A stretch of DNA of 7,087 nucleotides from JAADDV01 sp964582875 (lineage in GTDB: Bacteria; Aquificota; Aquificia; Aquificales; Hydrogenothermaceae). Positions 1 through 6,200 of the stretch are shown here, in pieces. The notes below the pieces were generated by a model. That model did not search any database. It had not been told where the DNA came from and saw only the letters and a program-made list of their open reading frames with translations. Position 1 is the stretch's first letter; each line of letters begins with the position of its first letter. Made by a program: the position numbers and the translations under genes. The stretch lies in contig CAZOTZ010000076.1 of the NCBI GenBank assembly GCA_964582875.1, positions 1 through 7,087 of the forward strand, written 5' to 3'.

Positions 1-779
1 ACAAAACCTGTTATCTTCAGTTTACCATCAGATATCTCTGAATAAGCTGCTAAAGGAACCTGACAGCCTCCTTCAAGTTTTTTCAAAAATGCCCTTTCTG
101 CTGTAGCTCTTATAAAGCTTTCTTCATGATTTAGAACAGACACAATCTCCTTTGTTTTTTCATCATCAAGCCTTGCTTCAATCCCTAAAAATCCCTGTGC
201 AACAGCTGGTATCATATAAGCTGGGTCAAAAACCTGTTTAACCTTATTCTGCAGACCTAATCTCTTAAGCCCAGCATAAGCCAAAATGATACCGTCGTAC
301 TGTCCTTCCTCAAGCTTTCTTATCCTTGTATCCACATTTCCTCTAAGGTCTTTTATTTCAAGGTCTTTTCTTTTTATCATTATTTGAGCTTTTCTCCTGA
401 GGGAGCTTGTCCCAAGAACTGCTCCTTCTGGCATCTCATCAATAGAGCTGTAATTAACAGATAAAAACGCATCCCTCGGGTCTTCCCTTTCTGTAATGGC
501 AACAAGTCCAAGACCTTCTGGAAAATATGTAGGAACATCTTTAAGGGAATGAACAGCAATATCTATCTCATTCCTTAGCATTGCCTCTTCTATTTCTTTT
601 ACAAAGAGTCCCTTGCCTCCAACCTTTGCAAGGGGAACATCTAAAATTTTATCTCCCTTTGTGGTTATCTTTACAAGCTCAACATCAAGGTCTGGGAAGT
701 GTTCTTTTAGCTTTTCAGCTATGTAGTTTGCCTGCCAGAGGGCAAGCTTACTTTTTCTGGTACCTATTCTTATTTTCAT
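1..779 (-). CDS. hemC: Hydroxymethylbilane synthase (porphobilinogen deaminase), 3' end cut by window edge
   Basis: This cytoplasmic enzyme joins four porphobilinogen molecules into hydroxymethylbilane, the tetrapyrrole precursor of haem, sirohaem and cobalamin. I translated the reverse strand from ATG at 779 and found 259 open codons with no stop. Family landmarks are clear: N-terminal RIGTRKSKLALWQ, the HSLKDVP motif with the catalytic Asp at residue 81 (Asp84 in E. coli), GTSSLRR, the DLRGNVDTR segment that binds cofactor and substrate carboxylates, and GGCQVP with Cys239, the residue expected to carry the dipyrromethane cofactor. The family is about 300-310 residues long, so roughly 45-50 C-terminal residues lie beyond position 1. 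An AGAGG site lies about 8 nt before the ATG, and the mtnC stop is 3 nt upstream, so the two genes are probably co-transcribed. The visible part is intact. Confidence 0.97.
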   Translation of the reverse strand, partial: MKIRIGTRKSKLALWQANYIAEKLKEHFPDLDVELVKITTKGDKILDVPLAKVGGKGLFVKEIEEAMLRNEIDIAVHSLKDVPTYFPEGLGLVAITEREDPRDAFLSVNYSSIDEMPEGAVLGTSSLRRKAQIMIKRKDLEIKDLRGNVDTRIRKLEEGQYDGIILAYAGLKRLGLQNKVKQVFDPAYMIPAVAQGFLGIEARLDDEKTKEIVSVLNHEESFIRATAERAFLKKLEGGCQVPLAAYSEISDGKLKITGF

Positions 780-782
780 ATA

Positions 783-1463
783 TTAAACCTCTATCTCTTC
801 AAAAGATTTTATTTGTGGATATGGAAAGTCAGGAATATACTCTGCATCTTTTTCCCTAACAACTCTCATTACCTGCATTCCAGCTTCTGCAGCTGCTTTT
901 ATCTCATCTGGATTATCAGACAGAAATAAAATTTCTTCAGGCTTCAATCCTATAGCACGTGCTATTTTTTCATAAGAACCTTTTTCTTTTTTGTTTCCTA
1001 TCTTTGTATCAAAAAAACCATTAAAGAAATCTACTATATTTCCGTATTCTGTATGGGAAAAAAACAGTTTTTGAGCTTTAACTGAACCGGAAGAGTATAT
1101 GTACATTGGAATACCTTTTTTATTCCAATAGAGCATCTTTTCATATGCATCTTTATATAAAGGAGCTTTCACATTTCCAGATTTAAATCCTTCTTCCCAT
1201 ATATAACCCTGAATTTCTTTCAAAGGTGTTATTTTTCTATCCTCATCAATCCATTTCTTTAAGGTATCTATAACCTCTTCTGTGGACATCTCTCTTTTTT
1301 CAATTTTTTTCACATCTTCTAATATCTGTTTTATTTCTGGTTTGTTCTCATTTTCTTTCACAAAGCTTTCCATTTTTTCCTTAGAGTAGGGGAAAAGAAC
1401 GTCTTTTACAAAGGATATAGGTGCAACAGTTCCTTCTATATCAATAAGTATAGCTTTTACCAT
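783..1463 (-). CDS. mtnC: Enolase-phosphatase E1 (MtnC), methionine salvage
   Basis: MtnC is a HAD-superfamily enzyme that enolises and then dephosphorylates 2,3-diketo-5-methylthiopentyl-1-phosphate to acireductone, a late step in recycling 5'-methylthioadenosine to methionine. The 226-residue protein opens with the subfamily signature IDIEGTVAPISFVKDVLFPY: nucleophile Asp8 and Glu10 in DIEGT, with SFV..VLFPY separating it from generic HAD phosphatases. HAD motif II is YSSGS, motif III is a Lys in the GNKKEKGSYEKI segment, and motif IV is LFLSDNPDEIKAA. Length fits bacterial MtnC (about 220-250). The start is supported by AAGGAGAGG just upstream. It is the first gene of a minus-strand unit with hemC; the two have no obvious metabolic link. 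No other methionine-salvage genes are visible here. Confidence 0.93.
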   Translation of the reverse strand: MVKAILIDIEGTVAPISFVKDVLFPYSKEKMESFVKENENKPEIKQILEDVKKIEKREMSTEEVIDTLKKWIDEDRKITPLKEIQGYIWEEGFKSGNVKAPLYKDAYEKMLYWNKKGIPMYIYSSGSVKAQKLFFSHTEYGNIVDFFNGFFDTKIGNKKEKGSYEKIARAIGLKPEEILFLSDNPDEIKAAAEAGMQVMRVVREKDAEYIPDFPYPQIKSFEEIEV

Positions 1464-1495
1464 CTCCTCTCCTTAAGTGAAACTACCCACAATTC

Positions 1496-1524
1496 ATTGT
1501 AAATTAACAAAAAACATAAAACAA
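1496..1524 (-). promoter_or_regulatory. Candidate sigma-70-type promoter for mtnC-hemC
   Basis: Read on the minus strand, TTGTTT (1524-1519) and TACAAT (1501-1496) are separated by exactly 17 nt, placing the transcription start near 1489 and leaving a leader of about 25 nt with the strong Shine-Dalgarno. The -10 matches consensus at 5 of 6 bases and the -35 at 3 of 6. A 12-bp inverted repeat (ACAAT-tc-ATTGT, 1489-1500) overlaps the -10 and could be an operator. The call rests on sequence pattern only, in an AT-rich gap where chance matches are common. Confidence 0.4.
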
Positions 1525-1557
1525 CACTGACAAAAACTACCAGAAGAGGAACTCTTT

Positions 1558-1572
1558 TTATTATTATTATTA
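1558..1572 (+). repeat. (TTA)5 microsatellite in the divergent gap
   Basis: Five perfect tandem TTA triplets lie 24 nt upstream of the GTG start of the small membrane-protein gene, inside the 133-bp divergent gap. The tract falls where the plus-strand promoter should be. No well-spaced -35/-10 pair stands out around it, although CTGACA occurs at 1527-1532 and TAAAAT at 1571-1576. Copy-number change here could alter promoter spacing, but that is speculation. Confidence 0.6.
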
Positions 1573-1596
1573 AAATAACCTATAGGGAATAAAACT

Positions 1597-1899
1597 GTGA
1601 AAAAAGCAACTCTTTTTTTGCCGTCATTTTTTGCGTGGTTATTTGTTTACAGTCTTGTGGACTATGCGTTTTCTTTAGCTGGAATAAAGGATAAAGTTTT
1701 TTACCACCTTTACGGTGGATATGACTTTTCACTAAAAATTGTTATTTCATGGGTATTTCAAAGTGGGATACTGTCAATTGTTTTTCATAAGTTTTCAAAG
1801 GAAAACTACATCTTTTCATTAATCAGAGGTTGTCTTGTATCTGGTTTTTTTTATGTTTTTATTTACATACTTTTAACAGGAATATATTTAAAACTATGA
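1597..1899 (+). CDS. Small three-helix membrane protein of unknown function
   Basis: I do not recognise this 100-residue protein. It starts with GTG; an in-frame stop at 1576-1578 prevents a much longer start, and AGGGA (1584-1588) is a plausible ribosome site 8 nt upstream. It shows three hydrophobic segments, at about residues 5-27, 44-63 and 74-98. Lysines at 2-3 and in the HKFSKEN loop suggest a cytoplasmic N-terminus and second loop, with the loop around 30-43 outside. There is no signal-peptidase site, enzyme motif or conserved-looking polar centre. It ends in an ATGA overlap with the NTPase gene, which argues that it is a real, translated member of the operon. The size and shape resemble small integral proteins annotated only as hypothetical. 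Confidence 0.75.
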   Translation: MKKATLFLPSFFAWLFVYSLVDYAFSLAGIKDKVFYHLYGGYDFSLKIVISWVFQSGILSIVFHKFSKENYIFSLIRGCLVSGFFYVFIYILLTGIYLKL

Positions 1900-2417
1900 A
1901 GGTACTAATCACAGGAAAACCAGGTATTGGAAAAACAACTGTTATCAAAAAGATTACAAGTAATCTAAAGAACAAAGCTTTAGGTTTCTGGACAGAAGAG
2001 ATAAGAGATAAAAACGGAAAAAGAATAGGTTTTAAAGTTATAACTACAGATGGGAAAAACTCAATATTAGCAAAGAAAGGTTTACATTCTAATTATTCAG
2101 TTGGTTTGTACGGTGTTGACATTGAAGCTTTTGAGAAAACCGTGCTCCCTGTTCTTGAAGAGGCAAAAAAGAAAGAAAAAGTTGTGATTATAGATGAAAT
2201 AGGAAAAATGGAGCTTTTTTCAGAAAAATTTCTAAAAGCGGTTAAAGAGCTTTTTGAGGACAATAAAAAAACAATCATAGCGACAATACCTGTGAAAAAC
2301 GTTCATCCTTTTGTAAAATACTTAAGGGAAAACTTCCCTGTTATAGAGGTTTCTTACAGCAACAGGGATGTTCTTCCTAATCAAATATTAAAATATATGG
2401 AAAAGGAGAGCATATGA
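1896..2417 (+). CDS. THEP1-family nucleoside-triphosphatase
   Basis: This 173-residue P-loop protein belongs to the THEP1 family, whose characterised members include Aquifex aeolicus THEP1 and human NTPCR. They hydrolyse ATP, GTP and other NTPs slowly in vitro, and their cellular role is unknown. Walker A is GKPGIGKT at residues 7-14. The family-specific Walker B is IIDEIGKMEL, with Asp100 and Glu101. The GFWTEEIRD segment (about 30-38) is also typical. I chose ATG 1896 although the frame stays open to 1830: from 1896 the protein starts MKVLITGKPG exactly as the family does, and the extra 22 residues would be out-of-frame translation of the upstream membrane gene. The gene overlaps its neighbours by 4 nt on each side (ATGA with the membrane protein and with hisA), indicating translational coupling; its own ribosome site is weak. 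Confidence 0.92.
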   Translation: MKVLITGKPGIGKTTVIKKITSNLKNKALGFWTEEIRDKNGKRIGFKVITTDGKNSILAKKGLHSNYSVGLYGVDIEAFEKTVLPVLEEAKKKEKVVIIDEIGKMELFSEKFLKAVKELFEDNKKTIIATIPVKNVHPFVKYLRENFPVIEVSYSNRDVLPNQILKYMEKESI

Positions 2418-3133
2418 GTTTAAGAGATTTTGTTATACCAGCTGTTGATATAAAAAATGGAAAAGCTGTAAGACTTTTCTTAGGAAAAGCTGATGAAGTT
2501 ACAGTTTATGGTGAAAATCCTGTTGAAGTTGCAAAAAAATGGGAAGAAAAAGGGGCAAAGCATTTACATATAGTTGACTTAGATGGTGCTTTTGAAGGAA
2601 AGCCCAAAAACTACAGAATTGTTGAACAGATAGTTAAAGAAGTCTCTATACCTGTTGAGTTTGGAGGAGGTTTAAGAAGTTTAGAGGCTGTTGAAACTAT
2701 GTTTAATGTAGGAGTTGAGAGGGTAATTATCGGTAGTTTAGCCTATCAGGATAAGGAAGAGTTTCTAAAAATAGTTGATAAATTCCCTAACAGGGTTATT
2801 GTTGGGATTGATGCAAAAGATGGAAAAGTTGCTATAAAAGGCTGGGTAGAAAAAACAGAATATACACCTTTAGAATTTGCGAAACAGTTTGATAGGTTAA
2901 ACATATGGGGATTTTTATATACAGATGTTAACAGAGATGGTGCCCTTGTTGGACCAAATATAGAAGGAACAAAACTCCTCGCTGAGAACCTGAAACACCC
3001 TGTCATAGCTTCAGGTGGAGTTAGCTCTAAAAAAGATATAGAAGAACTTTACAGATTAAGAGAATTAGGAGTTTACGGGGTAGTTGTTGGAAAAGCCCTT
3101 TATGAAGGGAAAATCAAACTTGAAGAACTATAA
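2414..3133 (+). CDS. hisA: 5-ProFAR isomerase (HisA), histidine biosynthesis
   Basis: HisA catalyses the Amadori rearrangement of ProFAR to PRFAR, the fourth step of histidine synthesis, in the cytoplasm. The 239-residue product has the usual length and (beta-alpha)8-barrel layout. Visible landmarks are IPAVDIKNG with the first catalytic Asp (residue 12), HIVDLDGAFEGKP, the phosphate-binding VEFGGGLRS, GIDAKDG with the second catalytic Asp (133), the YTDVNRDG strand with Thr170, and the second phosphate loop ASGGVSS plus VVVGKALYEGK. The PAVDIKNG and VDLDGAF signatures favour HisA over the paralogue HisF. The ATG overlaps the NTPase stop, and AAAAGGAGAG lies just before it. No other his genes are adjacent, so the pathway appears scattered in this genome, as is usual in Aquificota. 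Confidence 0.97.
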   Translation: MSLRDFVIPAVDIKNGKAVRLFLGKADEVTVYGENPVEVAKKWEEKGAKHLHIVDLDGAFEGKPKNYRIVEQIVKEVSIPVEFGGGLRSLEAVETMFNVGVERVIIGSLAYQDKEEFLKIVDKFPNRVIVGIDAKDGKVAIKGWVEKTEYTPLEFAKQFDRLNIWGFLYTDVNRDGALVGPNIEGTKLLAENLKHPVIASGGVSSKKDIEELYRLRELGVYGVVVGKALYEGKIKLEEL

Positions 3134-3151
3134 ATAAAAAGCTGTTATAAT
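3120..3151 (+). promoter_or_regulatory. Possible internal promoter ahead of the Skp-like gene
   Basis: A perfect TATAAT (3146-3151) lies 31 nt before the Skp-like start codon, in the longest gap (49 nt) of the plus-strand block. The only -35-like hexamer nearby is TTGAAG (3120-3125), at a poor 20-nt spacing, so this is a weak call. If real, it would let the chaperone, SAM hydrolase and argG be expressed apart from hisA. Confidence 0.3.
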
Positions 3152-3182
3152 TGGTTTTCAAATAAAACTTCAAGGAGGAATT

Positions 3183-3620
3183 ATGTTTAAACTAATTTTA
3201 TCATCTGTATTTTCTTTAGTTATTTTCTCTGCAGTACTTGCACAGAGTATAGTATTTATTGACATGCAACAGGTAGTATCCCAATCACAGGCAGGTAAAG
3301 AAATCCAGGGAAAACTAAACAAAGAAGTTGAGAAACTAAAAAAAGAGATTGAGAGTAAACAGGCAAAAGGGGAAAAACAGGAAAAATTACAAAAACTCAT
3401 TATAGAAAAGCAGAAAGAACTCAACAGAATGCGTCAAGAAATGGCAGGCAAGTTTATGAAAATCTTAGAAAAAGCTGTAAAAGAGTTTTCTCAAAAGAAC
3501 GGTTATGACCTTGTACTTGATAAAAACCCTATAATATACGGAAGCAGTAAGCTAAACAAAACAAAAGAATTTTTAAACTTTTTTAACAACTACTATAAAA
3601 AACACAAAAATGACAAATAA
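3183..3620 (+). CDS. Skp/OmpH-family periplasmic chaperone-like protein
   Basis: Skp/OmpH proteins are periplasmic trimeric holdases that escort unfolded outer-membrane proteins. The 145-residue product begins with a signal peptide: Lys3, a hydrophobic core at about 4-19, and a VLA|QS cleavage site after Ala20. The mature protein opens with SIVFIDMQQVVSQSQAGK, close to the family's 'vDmqkvl.eS.agK' strand and turn. A highly charged Lys/Glu heptad-like coiled coil follows at about 38-85, then the return helix and the YDLVLDKNPIIYGS strand. At about 125 mature residues it is a little shorter than E. coli Skp (about 140). The tail (NYYKKHKNDK) is very basic. A strong AAGGAGG lies 5 nt before the ATG. 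The next gene begins 3 nt after its stop. It is not next to bamA or lpxD, its usual partners in proteobacteria. Confidence 0.87.
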   Translation: MFKLILSSVFSLVIFSAVLAQSIVFIDMQQVVSQSQAGKEIQGKLNKEVEKLKKEIESKQAKGEKQEKLQKLIIEKQKELNRMRQEMAGKFMKILEKAVKEFSQKNGYDLVLDKNPIIYGSSKLNKTKEFLNFFNNYYKKHKNDK

Positions 3621-3623
3621 AAG

Positions 3624-4394
3624 ATGGGAATAATCGCCCTTTTAACAGACTTTGGAACCAGTGATGGTTTTGTAGGGTCTGTTAAAGGGGTTATAAAAAG
3701 CATAAACAAGAATGCTGACATTATAGACATTTCCCATGATATACCCCCTTTTGACATCCTTGAAGCTTCCATTGTTTTAAATGCTTCCTACAGGTATTTC
3801 CCAGAAAAAACTATATTTGTTTGTGTTGTTGACCCAGGTGTAGGAACAGAAAGAAAACCTATAGCTGTTGAGACAGAAAAATATATCTTTATTGCTCCAG
3901 ATAACGGACTTTTAACTCTCCCACTAAAAAATGAGAAAATCAAGAGTATAGTTGAGATATCTAATAAAAAGTACATTCTGGAAAGGGAGACTGAAACTTT
4001 CCACGGCAGGGATATATTTGCACCGGCAGCAGCCTATTTATCAAAAGGTGTAGAAATACATCAGTTAGGAAAAAAATTAAATCAGATAAAAAAACTAAAC
4101 ATCCCTCAACCATTAAAAACAGATAAGGAAATCGTAGGGCAGATAATAAAGTTTGATAGATTTGGAAATGGAATAACAAATTTAACGGATATACCTGAAA
4201 ATCCAAAAGAAATAACTGTCAATGGATACAAAATCCAGAAAGTATGTAAAGCTTTTTTAGAAGGAGAAAAAGACAAACTTAATCTTATAAAAGGAAGCTT
4301 TGGTTTCTATGAGCTGTTTGTTCCTATGGATAGTGCAAAAGACAGGTTTAACCTGAAAACAGGGGAGAAAGTTATAGTTAAGCTGTTAGAATAA
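3624..4394 (+). CDS. SAM hydroxide adenosyltransferase (SAM hydrolase, former DUF62)
   Basis: Members characterised in archaea and bacteria split S-adenosylmethionine with water into adenosine and methionine; the family is related to fluorinase FlA and chlorinase SalL. The 256-residue protein has the N-terminal signature LLTDFGTSDGFVGSVKG (about 6-22), DISHDIPPFDI, VVDPGVGTERKP, APDNGLL and TFHGRDIFAPAAAY. Asp70, Arg77 and His127 match in motif and spacing the catalytic Asp68-Arg75-His127 triad reported for the Pyrococcus horikoshii enzyme. The C-terminal part (about 160-256) is the smaller beta-barrel domain, with the KGSFGFYELFVP segment. It starts 3 nt after the Skp-like stop with no recognisable Shine-Dalgarno, so it is probably translated by coupling. 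Why cells destroy SAM this way is unresolved. Nothing in the sequence indicates a halogenase, but specificity should be treated as inferred. Confidence 0.9.
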   Translation: MGIIALLTDFGTSDGFVGSVKGVIKSINKNADIIDISHDIPPFDILEASIVLNASYRYFPEKTIFVCVVDPGVGTERKPIAVETEKYIFIAPDNGLLTLPLKNEKIKSIVEISNKKYILERETETFHGRDIFAPAAAYLSKGVEIHQLGKKLNQIKKLNIPQPLKTDKEIVGQIIKFDRFGNGITNLTDIPENPKEITVNGYKIQKVCKAFLEGEKDKLNLIKGSFGFYELFVPMDSAKDRFNLKTGEKVIVKLLE

Positions 4395-4419
4395 TTAAAA
4401 ACCAACGAAGGAGGTTTTT

Positions 4420-5625
4420 ATGAAAAAAAGGGTTATCCTCGCCTATTCAGGAGGCTTAGACACCTCTGTTATTGTTAGATGGTTAACTGATAAAGGATTT
4501 GAGGTTATTACCTATACTGCTGATGTAGGACAGGGAGAAGAACTTGATGAAATACCAGAAAAAGCAAAAGCATCAGGGGCTGTTGAAGCTATTGTAGATG
4601 ATATAAAAGAAGAGTTTGCAAGGGAATACTGTATACCGCTTATGAGAAGTGGAGCTTTGTATGAAAACAGGTACACTTTACTATCTGCTTTATCAAGACC
4701 ATTAATCTCCAAAAAATTAGTTGAACTTGCCCATAAGTACAACGCCCATTATGTAGCTCATGGTTCAACTGGAAAAGGAAATGACCAGGTTAGATTTGAA
4801 ACATCAGTCTGGGCTTTAGACCCGGATATAGAGGTTCTTGCTCCTGTTAGAGACTGGGAGTTTAAATCAAGGGATGAAGAAATAGAATATGCAATGAAAC
4901 ACGGAATACCAGTTAAAGCAACAAAAGAAAAACCTTATTCTTACGACAGAAATCTATGGGGAGTAGCAATAGAAGCAGGTCCCCTTGAAGATATATGGCA
5001 GGAACCACCAGAAGATGCTTTTGAGATAACAGTATCTCCAGAGAAGGCTCCAGATGAACCAGAATACATAGAAATAGAGTTTAAAGAAGGTATTCCTGTT
5101 TCTATTAACGGCAAAGAGTACAAACAGTTATGGAAGTTAATATGGGATTTAAATGAGATAGCAGGCAAACATGGTGTAGGAAGAATTGATATGGTTGAAA
5201 ACAGACTTGTTGGTATAAAATCAAGGGAAGTTTATGAATCCCCAGCTGGATTGATACTTATAAAAGCTTATGACGAGATAGAAAGCCTTGTTTTAGATAG
5301 GTTTACATACCATTACAAACTAACACATGTAGCTCAACCTTATGCTGACCTTGTATATAATGGACTCTGGTTCTCAAAACTGAGGGAAGCTTTAGATGCC
5401 TTTACCAGTGAAATAGCTAAACTTGTAAACGGAACTGTTAGAATGAAACTTTATAAAGGTTCTGCCCAGATAGTAGGTAGAAAATCACCTAACGGACTTT
5501 ACTTTGAAAAACTTGCCACTTACAGCCCTGAAGATGAATTTGACCATAAAGCTGGAGAGTACTTTACAAAAGTGTGGGGATTGCCTTTAAAAGTTTTTGC
5601 AAGAGCAAATAAAAAGCCCTCATAA
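4420..5625 (+). CDS. argG: Argininosuccinate synthase
   Basis: ArgG condenses citrulline and aspartate using ATP, giving argininosuccinate, AMP and pyrophosphate, the penultimate step of arginine synthesis. The 401-residue length matches the common (~400 aa) class rather than the longer E. coli type. The PP-loop ATP site AYSGGLDTS is at residues 8-16. Others are TADVGQGEE, the substrate-binding segment GSTGKGNDQVRFE (115-127), YSYDRNLWGVAIEAGPLED, GRIDMVENRLVGIKSREVYE, and the C-terminal GSAQIVGRKSPNGLY. The start is fixed by GAAGGAGG about 8 nt upstream. It follows the SAM hydrolase after 25 nt with no terminator between, so read-through is likely. No argH or other arg gene is adjacent. Its last codons and stop form part of the terminator hairpin. 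Confidence 0.98.
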   Translation: MKKRVILAYSGGLDTSVIVRWLTDKGFEVITYTADVGQGEELDEIPEKAKASGAVEAIVDDIKEEFAREYCIPLMRSGALYENRYTLLSALSRPLISKKLVELAHKYNAHYVAHGSTGKGNDQVRFETSVWALDPDIEVLAPVRDWEFKSRDEEIEYAMKHGIPVKATKEKPYSYDRNLWGVAIEAGPLEDIWQEPPEDAFEITVSPEKAPDEPEYIEIEFKEGIPVSINGKEYKQLWKLIWDLNEIAGKHGVGRIDMVENRLVGIKSREVYESPAGLILIKAYDEIESLVLDRFTYHYKLTHVAQPYADLVYNGLWFSKLREALDAFTSEIAKLVNGTVRMKLYKGSAQIVGRKSPNGLYFEKLATYSPEDEFDHKAGEYFTKVWGLPLKVFARANKKPS

Positions 5626-5641
5626 AGAGGGCTTCCCTTTT
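5614..5641. terminator. Bidirectional intrinsic terminator embedded in the argG stop
   Basis: A perfect 8-bp stem (AAGCCCTC 5614-5621, GAGGGCTT 5627-5634) encloses a 5-nt loop, ATAAA. On the minus strand the stem is followed directly by TTTATTTG after its own final Ts, a good U-tract ending the hydrolase-cobO unit. On the plus strand it is followed by CCCTTTT, a weaker tract ending argG. The argG stop TAA (5623-5625) lies inside the loop and the left arm encodes the final Lys-Pro-Ser. The cobO stop is at 5642-5640, so one hairpin serves both convergent units. Confidence 0.85.
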
Positions 5642-6194
5642 AAAAATCAATTCCTTTTACTGCCTTTATTCCTTTTCTAAAGTAATGCTTAACATCTTTC
5701 ATCTCTGTGATTAAATCAGCTGTATCAAGTATTTCCTCTGGGCAGTTTCTACCAGTAAGTATAAAATGAATATTATCCCTGTACCTGCTTAGCAGATTTA
5801 AAACCACTTCAGTATCAATAAGACCAAAACTCAGAGCTACACATATCTCATCAAGTATTATCAGATTGTATATCTCATCTTTAGCTTTACTGTAAACAAA
5901 ATCTATCCCATCACAGGCAAATTTGTAGTCTATATCAGAGAGAGGTTTTACACCGTACTTTTTAGCCTCTGGATTCTTATCCAGGTACTCCTTCGGAACG
6001 TAAAATCCAGCTCTACCAAAGCTTTCAATATCAAAGCCGTCTAAAGACTGAATAATTTTATACTCAGATGTTAACTCTTTAACTTTCAAAAACTGAACCA
6101 TAAGGACTTTTTTTCCAGCCCCTATGGCTCTGATACCTGCACCTATAGCTGCTGTTGTTTTTCCTTTACCATCTCCTGTGTAAACATAAACCAT
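5640..6194 (-). CDS. cobO: Corrinoid adenosyltransferase (CobO/CobA/BtuR type)
   Basis: This cytoplasmic enzyme transfers the adenosyl group of ATP to the reduced cobalt of cobyrinate diamide or other corrinoids, making the coenzyme form of B12. The 184-residue protein starts with the P-loop GDGKGKTT at residues 7-14, then GAGKKVLMVQFLK, a Walker-B-like LILDEICVAL (Asp115, Glu116), LTGRNCPEEILDTADLITEM, and the family C-terminus KGIKAVKGIDF. Compared with Salmonella CobA (about 196 aa) it lacks most of the N-terminal helix before the P-loop, which is common in shorter homologues. Its ATG is 6 nt after the hydrolase stop and has no clear Shine-Dalgarno, so coupled translation is likely. No other cob genes are visible, so it could serve salvage or de novo synthesis. 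Confidence 0.94.
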   Translation of the reverse strand: MVYVYTGDGKGKTTAAIGAGIRAIGAGKKVLMVQFLKVKELTSEYKIIQSLDGFDIESFGRAGFYVPKEYLDKNPEAKKYGVKPLSDIDYKFACDGIDFVYSKAKDEIYNLIILDEICVALSFGLIDTEVVLNLLSRYRDNIHFILTGRNCPEEILDTADLITEMKDVKHYFRKGIKAVKGIDF

Positions 6195-6200
6195 GGCTTT

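Noticed and set aside
581..859. Plus-strand open frame of 92 codons across the hemC-mtnC junction
   Set aside because: It is antisense to two clear enzymes, low in complexity and Leu/Phe-rich, with no Shine-Dalgarno.
1544..1572. Hairpin AAGAG-GAA-CTCTT followed by a T-rich tract, as a terminator
   Set aside because: The stem is only 5 bp with a 3-nt loop, and no plus-strand transcript is expected to reach it; the tract is the (TTA)5 repeat.
1830..1895. 22-codon N-terminal extension of the THEP1 NTPase
   Set aside because: It would be out-of-frame reading of the membrane-protein gene, and family members begin with the strand just before Walker A, as from ATG 1896.
3170..3424. Minus-strand Ser/Cys/Phe-rich frame opposite the Skp-like gene
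   Set aside because: It is a composition shadow of the Lys/Glu coiled coil on the plus strand, with no motifs.
3624..4394. Fluorinase or chlorinase function for the SAM-cleaving enzyme
   Set aside because: The Asp70-Arg77-His127 pattern matches the hydroxide-using hydrolases, and there is no halometabolite gene context.
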